Part shown: positions 50,333 through 59,063 of the stretch, in pieces
Position numbering within the stretch: position 1 is the first letter of the stretch
Layout: every line of letters starts with the position of its first letter
NCBI GenBank assembly: GCA_964494205.1
Contig: CAZBRD010000001.1
Span: 62,001-126,000, forward strand
Direction: 5' to 3'
Source of the DNA: JBBTCX01 sp964494205
GTDB taxonomy: Bacteria; Planctomycetota; Phycisphaerae; UBA1845
DNA length: 64,000 nucleotides
Made by a program: the position numbers and the translations under genes
The notes under the pieces: generated by a model
Seen by the model: only the letters and a program-made list of their open reading frames with translations
Told to the model about the DNA's origin: nothing
Database searches by the model: none

Positions 50333-50594
50333 CGGATTGCCTTTCTTTGGCGCCTCTCAGCGCGCGTTACACAAGTACATCAGACCGAACCGTCATCATA
50401 TTAGAAGGAGGTTGTGAAGCGAAGATAGAGTGGAACTTGTTACGGTCGTGTCGCTAAAGATGTAGCGGGTCCGATGTTGCAGCCGAAACGGTCAATTTCC
50501 ACTGAATCGCAGGCCCATTCGGATTTGGTGGCTGCCTCCGACAATGCTATTCTTGGTGGAAATACGCGTCATCGGGTCTATCGGGGGCGGGATC

Positions 50595-52061
50595 ATGCCA
50601 TCGCACAAGTCGCTCACTTCGCGCTCTCCGAGGTTAACACTGGTTGTGTTTCTCTCGCTTTCGACACTGACCGCCGGCCACGCCCAGGGGCAAGGTTCGC
50701 AATTCGCCCTGCGTTTCTTCGGTACCGGTACGGACCAGCAGGACCGAGTGCGGATTCCGATCGACGACAACACCGGCGGGGCTGACGCCAGCGCCCCCTG
50801 CGACGTCGGCGCGGGCAGCTTCACGATCGATTTCTGGTTGCGAGGTCAGCTCGCGAACAACAACAGCCCCAACGCCGGCGGTGACGAAGAGTTCTTTGAT
50901 TTCAGTTGGATCAACGGCAACATCATCGTTGATCGCGATATTTTTGGCGGTAGCGACGCGGACTGGGGAATCAGCATCGCGGGTGGATATGTTCGCTTTG
51001 GCATCGGTCGCGGCGAACCGCCGGTCGGCAGCGACCACACGATCGAAGGCAGTACAAACGTCCTCGACAATGCATGGCACCACGTGGCCGTCGTTCGAGA
51101 CATGCCCGCCGGCCAGTTGCGCATTTACGTGGACGGCGCTCTCGATTTTCAAAGTTCCGGCGGCGTGGCTCAGGGGAACATCAGCTACCCCAATGCGGGC
51201 GTCACCGGACAACAGACGCCATGGGGTCCATACATCGTGCTCGCAGCCGAGAAGCACGACGCGGGGCCGTCGTACCCATCGTTCAATGGCTACATGGACG
51301 AGCTGCGCATCTGGACGATCGGGCGCACGCAATCACAAATAGCGGCAGACATGAGTTTGGTCGTGCCGATCAACGCACCGTCGCTGGTCGCCTATTATCG
51401 ATTTGAGGAGGGCGCGGGCACATCCATTTCGGACACCAGCGCCGCGAGTTCGCCGAACGGACTACTGATCGCGGGCACTCCGGGCAACGGCGAATGGGTG
51501 TCGTATGCAGCCAACCCCAACAACACAGCCCCAGTTTCAGGCCGTTCGGGCCGCTGCGAACCACCCTGCGACGACGGCCTGTTTTGCAACGGGATCGAAT
51601 CGTGCGTAGACGGTGTTTGTGTTCTGGGCAGTGATCCGTGCGCGCCGCTCGTTTGCGATGAGATGATCGACCTTTGCGTGGAGTGCACGATGGACGAAGA
51701 ATGCGATGACGGTCTCGACTGCACCTTTATTGATGTTTGCAGCCCGGAGGGGGTTTGCATTAACCAGTCTGAAGATTGTATTTTCGATCCGTACTGCGCG
51801 GGCAATCTTGGAAACACCGCCTGCAACTGCGGGCAGTGCGCCGGCTGTTGTGTGTTCACGCCGACGGTGTACGGAAATGTAAACTGCACGGGACCAGTAA
51901 ACCTTGATGATATACTTTGTGTACTGGCAGGGTTTGCCAATCCAGCCAACTGTCGCGAGGGAGACATCGCCCCCTGTCAGCGAAACGGCGTGATCAATCT
52001 CGACGACATTCTCGGTGTGCTGCAGGCGTTCGCGGGCGCAGACCCATGTAACTGCAATTGA
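50595..52061 (+). CDS. Secreted LamG-domain protein with dockerin C-terminus
   Basis: ATG 50595 starts MPSHKSLTSRSPRLTLVVF with a signal peptide; an ATG at 50544 in the same frame lacks a better site. The 488-residue product has a LamG/concanavalin-like domain (about 35-275; SFTIDFWLRGQ, WHHVAVVRDMP, YRFEEGAGTSISD). A Cys-rich region follows with the motif CDDGLFCNGIESCVDGVC. The end has a type-I-like dockerin pair (VNLDDILCVLAGFANP and INLDDILGVLQAFAG), where the DxxxLD spacing is well kept. It is probably exported. Confidence 0.87.
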   Translation: MPSHKSLTSRSPRLTLVVFLSLSTLTAGHAQGQGSQFALRFFGTGTDQQDRVRIPIDDNTGGADASAPCDVGAGSFTIDFWLRGQLANNNSPNAGGDEEFFDFSWINGNIIVDRDIFGGSDADWGISIAGGYVRFGIGRGEPPVGSDHTIEGSTNVLDNAWHHVAVVRDMPAGQLRIYVDGALDFQSSGGVAQGNISYPNAGVTGQQTPWGPYIVLAAEKHDAGPSYPSFNGYMDELRIWTIGRTQSQIAADMSLVVPINAPSLVAYYRFEEGAGTSISDTSAASSPNGLLIAGTPGNGEWVSYAANPNNTAPVSGRSGRCEPPCDDGLFCNGIESCVDGVCVLGSDPCAPLVCDEMIDLCVECTMDEECDDGLDCTFIDVCSPEGVCINQSEDCIFDPYCAGNLGNTACNCGQCAGCCVFTPTVYGNVNCTGPVNLDDILCVLAGFANPANCREGDIAPCQRNGVINLDDILGVLQAFAGADPCNCN

Positions 52062-52064
52062 TGC

Positions 52065-52523
52065 ATGGCCAATGAAGACGTGCAACTCTTCTGTGCGGAG
52101 TGCGGCTACGACCCGACCGGTCTTGTCGAGATGAGGTGTCCGGAGTGTGGGGAAGCATTTGATCGCGATGATCTCGCCCGAACCATGCGCGAAGCGATAG
52201 CCATCTCGCTCACATCCGATGAGTTTTTTGCCAAGCTGGCTTGGCCGCCGATAGCTCTGTTCTTGCTGGTGATTTTTCTTGCGATGGTCAGTCAGTTCTG
52301 GGCCATTCCGACAGTGTTGATAATTTATGCGGTGTTTACGGTCGTCAACACCCGGGATGCGTTGATTCGGTATCGTACCCACCGGGCCGTTCGTCGGGGT
52401 TTGAGTCCTTACAGCAGGCGATTGCCGATCTTTGCTCCCTTTTGGCTCTATTTCGCGGCGCTAACTCTCTTCCTGATTGCCCTTCCGTTTGTGGTTTGTA
52501 CAACAATCGTTCAGTCGCGATGA
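52065..52523 (+). CDS. Zinc-ribbon membrane protein
   Basis: The gene begins four bases after the LamG-dockerin gene. The 152-residue protein has a rubredoxin-like zinc ribbon at residues about 10-30 (CAECGYDPTG and CPECGEAF). A charged linker then leads to three hydrophobic segments (residues 60-80, 80-95 and 125-145). It resembles the small protein at 25693 in architecture. The function is not known. Confidence 0.75.
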   Translation: MANEDVQLFCAECGYDPTGLVEMRCPECGEAFDRDDLARTMREAIAISLTSDEFFAKLAWPPIALFLLVIFLAMVSQFWAIPTVLIIYAVFTVVNTRDALIRYRTHRAVRRGLSPYSRRLPIFAPFWLYFAALTLFLIALPFVVCTTIVQSR

Positions 52524-52582
52524 TAGTAAGACCAGTAGGTGAACACGCTCATGTGAGCGTCGGTTTTATGAGGTAGTGACCA

Positions 52583-53656
52583 TTGCTTTCCATTGGCCCG
52601 ATTCAACTCGAAACGCCCTTCGTTCAAGCTGCCCTGAGCGGTTACAGCGACCCTCCCATGCGTCGGTTGGCCCGACGATATGGCGCTCCCTATGCACTCA
52701 ATGAAGTCGTCCTCGACAAGTCCGTGTTGCACCCGGGCAAGTACCAGCGCGAAGTCCTCACCGTCACTGCTGACGATCACCCGGTCGGCGGACAGCTCAT
52801 GGGCGCGAACCCCGACGAATTCGCTCCAGCCGCGTTCCTCATGGCTGAAGCTGGTTACGACGTGATTGACATCAACTTCGGATGTCCGGTGAAAAAAGTG
52901 CTGGGTCGTTGTCGCGGCGGTTACCTGCTTTCACAGCCGCCGACTGCCATCGACATTATTCGTCGCGTGTATGGGGCCGTCGGGCACATGCGCCCCGTCA
53001 CCATCAAGATGCGGCGCGGGATGGACGATTCGCCCGAAAGCGAAAGCAACTTCTTCCGCATTCTCGACGCTGCGTGCGAGATTGGCGTGTCTGCCATCAC
53101 CGTGCACGGTCGCACCGTCGAGCAGAAGTATGTCGGTCCCAGTCGGTGGTCCTTTCTAAAGAAAGTGAAGCGGCACGTCGGCGACAAAACCATCTTGGGA
53201 AGCGGCGACCTCTTCAGTGCGCCCGATTGCGTTCGAATGATGGAAGAAACGGGCGTGGATGGGGTTACGATCGCGCGCGGGTGCATCGGCACCCCGTGGA
53301 TATTCGATGAATGTCGTATGCTCATGAACGGCGATGAACTGCCGCCGCCGCCTTCGATTGCAGAACAAAGGCGTGCCATCGATGGGCATTGGTCCGACGC
53401 GCTGGCCTACTATGGCGTCAAGGCGTCTGCGGTAATGCGAAAGTTCGGAATCAAATACTCTGAGCACCATCCATTTCGAAAAGACGTGCGCATGGCCTTC
53501 GTGGACGTGAAGTCCCCCGTCGATTTCCAGGCTGTGCTGCACAAATGGTACGACCCTTCGGTCGATTGGCCGCCGGTGATCCGACGCAAAGGTGCCGGTG
53601 CATTGGTCGCAGCCGGCGCGACGATGTGCGACGTGGAAGAAATCTGCGAGTGTTGA
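52583..53656 (+). CDS. tRNA-dihydrouridine synthase
   Basis: A TTG start at 52583 begins LSIGPIQLETPFVQAALSGYSDPP, normal for Dus enzymes. The 357-residue FMN enzyme reduces uridines in tRNA to dihydrouridine with NADPH. Motifs are DVIDINFGCPVKKV with the catalytic Cys, VTIKMRRGMDD, ITVHGRTVEQKY, LGSGDLF and RGCIGTPWIFDE. The segment after GCPVKKV reads LGRCRGGYLL, where most family members have a less Cys-containing sequence. Which uridine is modified cannot be told. Confidence 0.95.
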   Translation: MLSIGPIQLETPFVQAALSGYSDPPMRRLARRYGAPYALNEVVLDKSVLHPGKYQREVLTVTADDHPVGGQLMGANPDEFAPAAFLMAEAGYDVIDINFGCPVKKVLGRCRGGYLLSQPPTAIDIIRRVYGAVGHMRPVTIKMRRGMDDSPESESNFFRILDAACEIGVSAITVHGRTVEQKYVGPSRWSFLKKVKRHVGDKTILGSGDLFSAPDCVRMMEETGVDGVTIARGCIGTPWIFDECRMLMNGDELPPPPSIAEQRRAIDGHWSDALAYYGVKASAVMRKFGIKYSEHHPFRKDVRMAFVDVKSPVDFQAVLHKWYDPSVDWPPVIRRKGAGALVAAGATMCDVEEICEC

Positions 53657-53783
53657 ACCTAGAATGATGAGTGATGCAAATCGCCGGCGAACCCTAGTTT
53701 CAGGATTCGACTCCGCGGACCTTATTACCATTGCTTGCATGACTGACTCGAACAATCAGAACCGTTGACCTGCACGTTTTCCT

Positions 53784-54353
53784 ATGACCTGGTTATTCCT
53801 CGAAGCACCGCTCGTTCTTCTCGGCGTATTGATAGCCATTCAATTTCTGCTCGTCTGCTTGTGGTCCTGGCGGCGAACGCCAGCCACCGGTCGCGCAGTC
53901 TGGATCGGTTTCGGCGCAATACCGTTGTTACTCCTCTTGTCCTGGCTGGTCATCACGCCGCGCGAACGACTCCTCGGTATCTGTCAGAACATCGCTACGC
54001 ACGCCGAGCGCGGTGAAGTCGACTTCATCGGTCGCTACATCGTCGATGATGTGGATGCCGACGGCTGGGATCACGAGGAGCTATTGAGCAACATCGAACG
54101 GCTGCTTGCCGTGTATCGCTTGCAACATACATCGTTCAGCGGATTTGAAGTGACTCCGGATGGCAATGAACAGGTGGCAGAATTTCAGGTGAGCTGCGAC
54201 GTTTCGACACGAGAGGGCGATTTGCAACGCCTGCCGACAGCATGGCGACTTACGTTTCGTGGTCAGGGAAAAGAATGGATGATCGTTCGCATCGAGTCGA
54301 TTCCGGTGTTCCCGTTGAACATTCGAGACCTGCGCGATTTGTTGCGACGATGA
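53784..54353 (+). CDS. Two-helix membrane protein with NTF2-like domain
   Basis: The 189-residue protein starts MTWLFLEAPLVLLGVLIAIQ and has two membrane helices in the first 60 residues. The remaining soluble part (VITPRERLLGICQNIATHAERGEVDFIGRYI-type repeat ... TAWRLTFRGQGKEWMIVRIESI) fits an NTF2/SnoaL-like alpha-beta barrel. The membrane helices probably place this domain in the periplasm. No ligand is known. It may be cotranscribed with the dus gene 127 bases upstream, though this is not certain. Confidence 0.7.
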   Translation: MTWLFLEAPLVLLGVLIAIQFLLVCLWSWRRTPATGRAVWIGFGAIPLLLLLSWLVITPRERLLGICQNIATHAERGEVDFIGRYIVDDVDADGWDHEELLSNIERLLAVYRLQHTSFSGFEVTPDGNEQVAEFQVSCDVSTREGDLQRLPTAWRLTFRGQGKEWMIVRIESIPVFPLNIRDLRDLLRR

Positions 54354-54691
54354 CCCTGAAAAGTCGCCCGTCTTTCACCTCCACAAATTGATCACTTCCG
54401 GCGAGAAATCGTTGCTGACGAAGCGCCGATTTCAGAGCTTATTATGAGACCACCATGCATTGGTTCATGTCAGACGTGAAGATGGTGAAGAGATAGCGAA
54501 CGTGCTGCGCTACATATGGCAATAAACCTCTGATCGACCGCTAATTTGTACGATAACACTATCATCAGCCGCAGTTCGGGCTCCTGTATTGTAGTTTTAC
54601 ATACTGGCAAAAATGGTTTCGCCATGCCGAAGTTGATCCTGTTTGGTGTCATTGAATGGCACTGGCAGTCGGCGCAATCGGGGAGCATTTC
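54354..54691. other. Intergenic region without a recognised gene
   Basis: This 338-base AT-richer region precedes the HDOD gene. Nothing was found beyond a GGGGAG ribosome-binding site at its right end. Confidence 0.4.
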
Positions 54692-55774
54692 ATGGGGTTC
54701 TTGAATTGGTTGTTCGGCAAATCGACTGCCGAGGAAAACGACTCGCACGAATCGCGTCACGCCGGTTTTTCTGATCGCAATTCCGGTAGCTACGAAAGTA
54801 GTTCCGCAGGAGGCGTGGCACTCCTTGATGCACCGGTCGGTGTCGACGTAGAACAATCACCGAAGTCGATGTGGTGGTCGCCCGAGGGCATTACCCAGAC
54901 CGAACCAGTTGCTCCGCCCTGTCCCGATCTATCCACCGAAGCCCGCGCGCTCGAAAACCTTATGATTTCCTATTTCGACGGGCACGATCTCACGATGCCC
55001 GCGTTGCTACCTGTCGCAGAGCGAGCCTTGTCGCAACTTCGCGACTCCGAGTGCAGTCTTTCACACGTGGCAAGAACCATCTCCGACGACCCAGTCATCA
55101 CGGCCGCGGTTTTTCGCATGTCCAACTCCGCCCTCTATCGCGGGATCGACAAAATCACCTCACTGCCCTCAGCCGTGAGTCGCCTGGGTATCAATGCACT
55201 GCGAACACTGATGATGCACGAGTCGATGCGGGCGGCCATGTCCGGTCGACGCGGAGGCGATGCAGAACTGGCCAGCCTCCTCTGGCGTCGATCGATCGCC
55301 AGCGCCACGATCATGCGCAGCCTATCGCGGTTCACCCATGTCGATGAAGAAGACGCGTTCCTCGCCGGCTTGTTGCACGACATTGGCAACATCATCGTGC
55401 TGCGTATCGTGGAGGGTGAGGAGCGGGCCACCCGCGAACTGATCGACCTCGAAACGTTCGAATACCTCTGCCACGAATGCCATCAAGAGTTCGGCGAGCT
55501 CGTCGCGCAGGCATGGAAACTCCCGCTGTCGATGTCGTCGCTCGTTTCAAGCCACCACAATTTCCCGGCTTCGGACGACCCGCAGCGCATCATGCGCCTG
55601 CAGCTCATTCTCTCGGACATGATCAATTCCATGCAGGGGTATGCCCACGAAGCCCAATACGACCTGTTGAACAGCCGGGCGGTCGAAGAACTGGGCTTGG
55701 GCTCCAAGCCAGAGTTCGTGCGATTCCTGACACAAATGCCCGCCGAACTCGAATCAGCCGTCGGCGAATCCTAG
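54692..55774 (+). CDS. HDOD-domain signalling protein
   Basis: ATG 54692 has GGGGAG seven bases upstream and starts MGFLNWLFGKSTAEEND. The 360-residue protein has a disordered N-terminal 90 residues, then an HDOD domain (about 95-310). Its pattern includes VAERALSQLRD, ISDDPVITAAVFRMSNSALYR, LPSAVSRLGINALRTLMM and GLLHDIGNIIVLRI. HDOD domains are HD-GYP relatives without catalytic metal ligands that scaffold signalling. Here the HD motif appears as LLHDIGN, so the pair is present, although other ligands are not obvious. It is cytoplasmic. Confidence 0.85.
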   Translation: MGFLNWLFGKSTAEENDSHESRHAGFSDRNSGSYESSSAGGVALLDAPVGVDVEQSPKSMWWSPEGITQTEPVAPPCPDLSTEARALENLMISYFDGHDLTMPALLPVAERALSQLRDSECSLSHVARTISDDPVITAAVFRMSNSALYRGIDKITSLPSAVSRLGINALRTLMMHESMRAAMSGRRGGDAELASLLWRRSIASATIMRSLSRFTHVDEEDAFLAGLLHDIGNIIVLRIVEGEERATRELIDLETFEYLCHECHQEFGELVAQAWKLPLSMSSLVSSHHNFPASDDPQRIMRLQLILSDMINSMQGYAHEAQYDLLNSRAVEELGLGSKPEFVRFLTQMPAELESAVGES

Positions 55775-55796
55775 TGCTCCGATGCAACTAAAGTTT

Positions 55797-55878
55797 CGGG
55801 TGGCATGGTCAAGCGTCAGCTTGGCCATGGTCTCCGGCATGACGCCACGGCCTTGCTGAGGCAAGACCGTGCCACCCG
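55797..55878. repeat. Cloverleaf-like paired hairpin repeat
   Basis: Perfect 9-base outer arms CGGGTGGCA (55797-55805) and TGCCACCCG (55870-55878) enclose CATGGTCAAGC-GTCA-GCTTGGCCATG (55804-55829) and CACGGCCTTGC-TGAG-GCAAGACCGTG (55846-55871). The hairpins each have one mismatch or wobble. A related half copy is at 43004-43029. It begins 22 bases after the HDOD gene. Confidence 0.8.
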
Positions 55879-55948
55879 GCAACCCGACGACCAAGCTGAG
55901 ACAATGCACTTTGAGCAAACCTCTTCCTGTTGCATTTCTCTGGCCGAC

Positions 55949-55978
55949 TTGTACCGGTCGTGAGCCTCGCTATATAAT
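55949..55978 (+). promoter_or_regulatory. Sigma70-type promoter
   Basis: TTGTAC (55949-55954) and a perfect TATAAT (55973-55978) are separated by 18 bases. It is placed to transcribe the hypothetical gene starting near 56083 or 56116. Confidence 0.6.
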
Positions 55979-56082
55979 TTCACAAGCTCCGAATCGGTCG
56001 AACCTGAAGTTCGATCCTGCCGGTTGCCGCTTGGTTCGAGTAACCACGTATACGCGACTAGTTTGAGTTTTCGGCAAAGCCA

Positions 56083-56577
56083 GTGGCTGACGCTGCTATT
56101 GTCAGGAGGTTCGTTATTCAACCCGAATCTAGTCAAACTTCGCAGTCAATCGCGACGTTAGCCCAACCAGTACAAATAGTTCGCGCTTCGCCCCATCCGG
56201 TCTACTGGGTCATCGCAGGCGCGTTGATCGCGCTGGTCGTCATGCAGGCTTTTCGTGCAGATGGGTCACGCTTCTCCGACGCTGCCTATGCCCAATCCGT
56301 AAACAGCGGCGGTTCGCGAGGCATTTTTGCGTTTTCCGGCCAGCTGACCAAAGGCGAGTTCGGCCTGTTCATGGTGGATGTCGACGCCATGACCATCTGG
56401 GCGTATGAATACCAACCGCAGAAGAGTTGCCTGCGTCTGGCGGCTGCCAGAACGTGGCGATATGATCGCTATTTGGAGAACTATAATAGTTGTGACCTTC
56501 CGCCGGACGCGATCGAGCAGATGATCGAAGTCCAGCGGCAGGACCGGTTGCAGAAGAACGAAAGCGAGATGCCTTAG
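56083..56577 (+). CDS. Single-helix membrane protein, planctomycete-type conserved hypothetical
   Basis: A GTG at 56083 gives 164 residues. One hydrophobic helix lies at about 40-55 (VYWVIAGALIALVVMQAF), followed by a soluble domain (GIFAFSGQLTKGEFGLFMVDVDAMTIWAYEYQ-type sequence and LRLAAARTWRYDRYLENYN) that resembles a small conserved planctomycete family. An AGGAGG at about 56104-56109 precedes an in-frame ATT at 56116. Translation could start there with 153 residues, but ATT is a rare start codon, so GTG is listed. It is probably anchored in the inner membrane. Confidence 0.65.
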   Translation: MADAAIVRRFVIQPESSQTSQSIATLAQPVQIVRASPHPVYWVIAGALIALVVMQAFRADGSRFSDAAYAQSVNSGGSRGIFAFSGQLTKGEFGLFMVDVDAMTIWAYEYQPQKSCLRLAAARTWRYDRYLENYNSCDLPPDAIEQMIEVQRQDRLQKNESEMP

Positions 56578-56662
56578 TCAAACCTAAACGGCTGCCATAC
56601 GGCGAGTTACATGCCAAGAAATCGCCGCGAGCGGACTCCGAAACTCTGATGAGGTAAAAACG

Positions 56663-57580
56663 ATGGCCAAGATGTTCTACACGGCAAAGGAAGCGGCTGC
56701 GAAACTCGGCAGGTCGGAAGAAGATCTCAAGGGTCTGGTTCGCGAAGGCAAGCTCCGCGAGTTTCGTGATGCCGGTTCGGTAAACTACAAGGTCGATGAC
56801 GTAGACAAATTGGCTTCAGGCGGTGGATCTAAGGGAAAGAAGTCCAGCCCTGGTTCATCTGCCAGTGGCGAGATTGTTCTAGAGCCAGCCGAGGATTCGG
56901 GCATTGCACTCTCTCCGTCCGCCAGTGACGTCTTGAGTCTCGCGGAAGTCGATTCCGACGACACCCACACCGGCACGGCCGCGATGAAGAAGAAAAAAGA
57001 GGGCACCGTGGTGCCCTCGGTCGGCGTCAATGTGTTCGACGACGATGAATTGGCCGAACACGTCGATCCCCTTGCTCAGACTGCGGTTACAGATGTTGCG
57101 GGTCTTGGCCTGGAAGGCATCGGCAGCGGTTCCGGCATTCTCGATCTCACCCGCGAAAGCGATGACACCTCACTCGGCGCGGAACTTCTCGAAGAAATTT
57201 ACACCGACGAAGACACCGGCACAGTTGAGATGGGCGAAGCCACCCGCGCCGGCTTGGATGAAGCCATCAGCGACGATCGCCCCGAACCGGCGGAAGTCTT
57301 CTCTCGCGCGGAACCGGCTTCAGTGGGCGCACGTGCCGTCACACGAACCGTCGTTGAGTACGGCCCTGATGCAGCCTCCAGCAGTTTGACCGCTCTGATG
57401 GCCGTCGTCGTCATCGTGATGTGGTTTGCCGGCTTGGCAGGCGCTGCGTTGACGCGCGGCGTTGTTCCTTCCTTGCTCAAAACGATTTATGCAAGCTTGT
57501 GGATGTACGCGTTGGGCGCCGTTGTGGTGGCCGGTCTGGCTGCGGCGATCACGTTTTTCGTATCCAAGCGGTCCGCGTAG
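56663..57580 (+). CDS. MerR-type HTH domain protein with C-terminal membrane helices
   Basis: The 305-residue product starts MAKMFYTAKEAAAKLGRSEED, a helix-turn-helix domain of the excisionase/MerR fold (residues 4-50, with VREGKLREFRDAGSVNYKVDDV). A long, acidic, low-complexity linker (about 50-230) follows, then two hydrophobic helices (about 245-300; ALMAVVVIVMWFAGLAGAAL and LWMYALGAVVVAGLAAAITFF). This architecture recurs in planctomycetes. It suggests a membrane-tethered DNA- or peptide-binding protein. Ribosome-binding GAGG lies eight bases upstream. The target is unknown. Confidence 0.8.
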   Translation: MAKMFYTAKEAAAKLGRSEEDLKGLVREGKLREFRDAGSVNYKVDDVDKLASGGGSKGKKSSPGSSASGEIVLEPAEDSGIALSPSASDVLSLAEVDSDDTHTGTAAMKKKKEGTVVPSVGVNVFDDDELAEHVDPLAQTAVTDVAGLGLEGIGSGSGILDLTRESDDTSLGAELLEEIYTDEDTGTVEMGEATRAGLDEAISDDRPEPAEVFSRAEPASVGARAVTRTVVEYGPDAASSSLTALMAVVVIVMWFAGLAGAALTRGVVPSLLKTIYASLWMYALGAVVVAGLAAAITFFVSKRSA

Positions 57581-57856
57581 GTTGTTTCCCCTTTCCGATT
57601 TTCGCCGGTGAATTCCATGGATTTCACTATGCGCGTTCTTCATTGAGTGATATATTCATTGTCCCCTGTGTGAACCTATCTGGCGCGGAATGACAGTTCG
57701 GTTCCGTGGGGTATGGCGAGGCCTCACCGGTTAAATTCGCGGGCTTACAGCCATCACGATTTATTCGAATCAGCAAGAAATAGGGAGCTTCCGGCGTTCA
57801 TCGACGTGGCGTTTGATGGTCGGCGGAGGAATTTAAGTAGGCATAGGAGGCATGTC

Positions 57857-58747
57857 ATGCGCAGTGGCGGATGGATGATGGCGTTGGCAGGCGGTGGACT
57901 CAGTTTGTTCGCCATGAGCGGCTGCATTTCGCTCGATGAACACCTCAAGCTCAAGCAGGCCCATCGATTGGTGGAGGCTGAGAAGGAGCAGGTCGGCACC
58001 GATCTGTACGACGAACGCCAGGTAAATGACACGCTGCGCACCAAGATCGATGCGCTGGAAAGCGAAAAGGCAAGCCGCGAGGCGCTGATTGCCAATCTCA
58101 AGCAAGAGAACGATCGACTCGACCAGATCATGAAACAAACGATGGGGTTGGCCGAGGGAATGGCCGGCAAGACCCACTTGCCCGACATCACCATCGCTTC
58201 GGCCCTGCCACCGCAACTGGACAGCGCGCTGAAGAAGTTCGCCGACGCCTATCCCAGTCAGGTTGTATACGATCCCGCCTCGGGGTCGGTGAAGTGGAGC
58301 GCCGACTTGCTCTTTGATCTCGGCAGTGACGAAGTGAAGACCTCGTCGCTCGACGCCCTGAAGGGTTTCACGGATATTCTCCGGTCGCCAGCAGCCGCCG
58401 ATTTTGAAGCGGTCATCGCCGGTCACACCGATAACGTGCGGATCGCCAAGCCGGGCACCAAGGAAAAACATCCCACGAATTGGCACCTGTCAGCCCACCG
58501 TGCGATTGCAGTTTCTGAGTTGCTAACCAAGAACGGATATGCAGGCGATCGTGTGTCGGTCATGGGTTGCAGCGAATATCGACCCATCGCGGACAACGCA
58601 TCCGAAGCTGGCAAGAAGCAGAATCGTCGTGTTGAGATTTATCTTGTGCCCCGCGGCACGATCGTGCAGGGTTCGAAAAAGGTCGCGTCCAGCGCGCCCA
58701 CTTCGAAGACCGCTACCCCGAATATTCCACCACTCGGCCAGCCGTGA
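57857..58747 (+). CDS. OmpA/Pal-like peptidoglycan-binding lipoprotein
   Basis: ATG 57857 has AGGAGG six bases upstream; the longer frame from 57713 lacks support. The 296-residue protein has a signal peptide ending at the lipobox AMSGC. A coiled-coil segment (about 30-95; AEKEQVGTDLYDERQVNDTL, EALIANLKQENDRLDQIM) follows, and then an OmpA C-terminal domain (about 140-270) with VIAGHTDNVR, LSAHRAIAVSELL and NRRVEIYLVP. It would anchor the outer membrane to peptidoglycan. A strong terminator follows 100 bases downstream. Confidence 0.9.
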   Translation: MRSGGWMMALAGGGLSLFAMSGCISLDEHLKLKQAHRLVEAEKEQVGTDLYDERQVNDTLRTKIDALESEKASREALIANLKQENDRLDQIMKQTMGLAEGMAGKTHLPDITIASALPPQLDSALKKFADAYPSQVVYDPASGSVKWSADLLFDLGSDEVKTSSLDALKGFTDILRSPAAADFEAVIAGHTDNVRIAKPGTKEKHPTNWHLSAHRAIAVSELLTKNGYAGDRVSVMGCSEYRPIADNASEAGKKQNRRVEIYLVPRGTIVQGSKKVASSAPTSKTATPNIPPLGQP

Positions 58748-58847
58748 ACGTGTAGTCGATGAGACCTATGTTTCTTCGCCAGCAATGGGAATACAAAAAG
58801 GCTGGTTGGCGAGAGGCTGAAGCAAACAAAGTAACGAAGACGTATCG

Positions 58848-58885
58848 AACACCCCGCTGAGTGGTTCAGCGGGGTGTTTTGTTTT
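58848..58885 (+). terminator. Rho-independent terminator after the OmpA gene
   Basis: AACACCCCGCTGA pairs with TCAGCGGGGTGTT, a perfect 13-bp stem with a five-base loop, followed by TTTTGTTTT. It is the strongest intrinsic terminator in the window. Confidence 0.9.
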
Positions 58886-59063
58886 GAAATTCCGCGAATA
58901 TGGGTCTGCTGCCGCAGTTCGTCTTTGAGGAAATGACGGCTGCGGGGGCGGTTCCGGCTCGCTTGTACCCGGCGTATCGCCTTATAATGGCACGATTGTC
59001 GTATCGTACTTCACAGGCATCGGCGGCTTGGGGAATGGCACGCCGAATGCCCAAGGACTCAAC

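Larger units (their letters stand above)
55775..56082. other. Intergenic region with cloverleaf repeat and promoter
   Basis: This 308-base gap holds the paired-hairpin element (55797-55878) and a promoter (55949-55978), each listed separately. Nothing else is recognised. Confidence 0.5.

Noticed and set aside
58963..58988. TTGTAC and TATAAT before resB as a promoter
   Set aside because: The spacer is only 14 bases, too short for a normal sigma70 promoter. The TATAAT alone may still be used, but support is weak.
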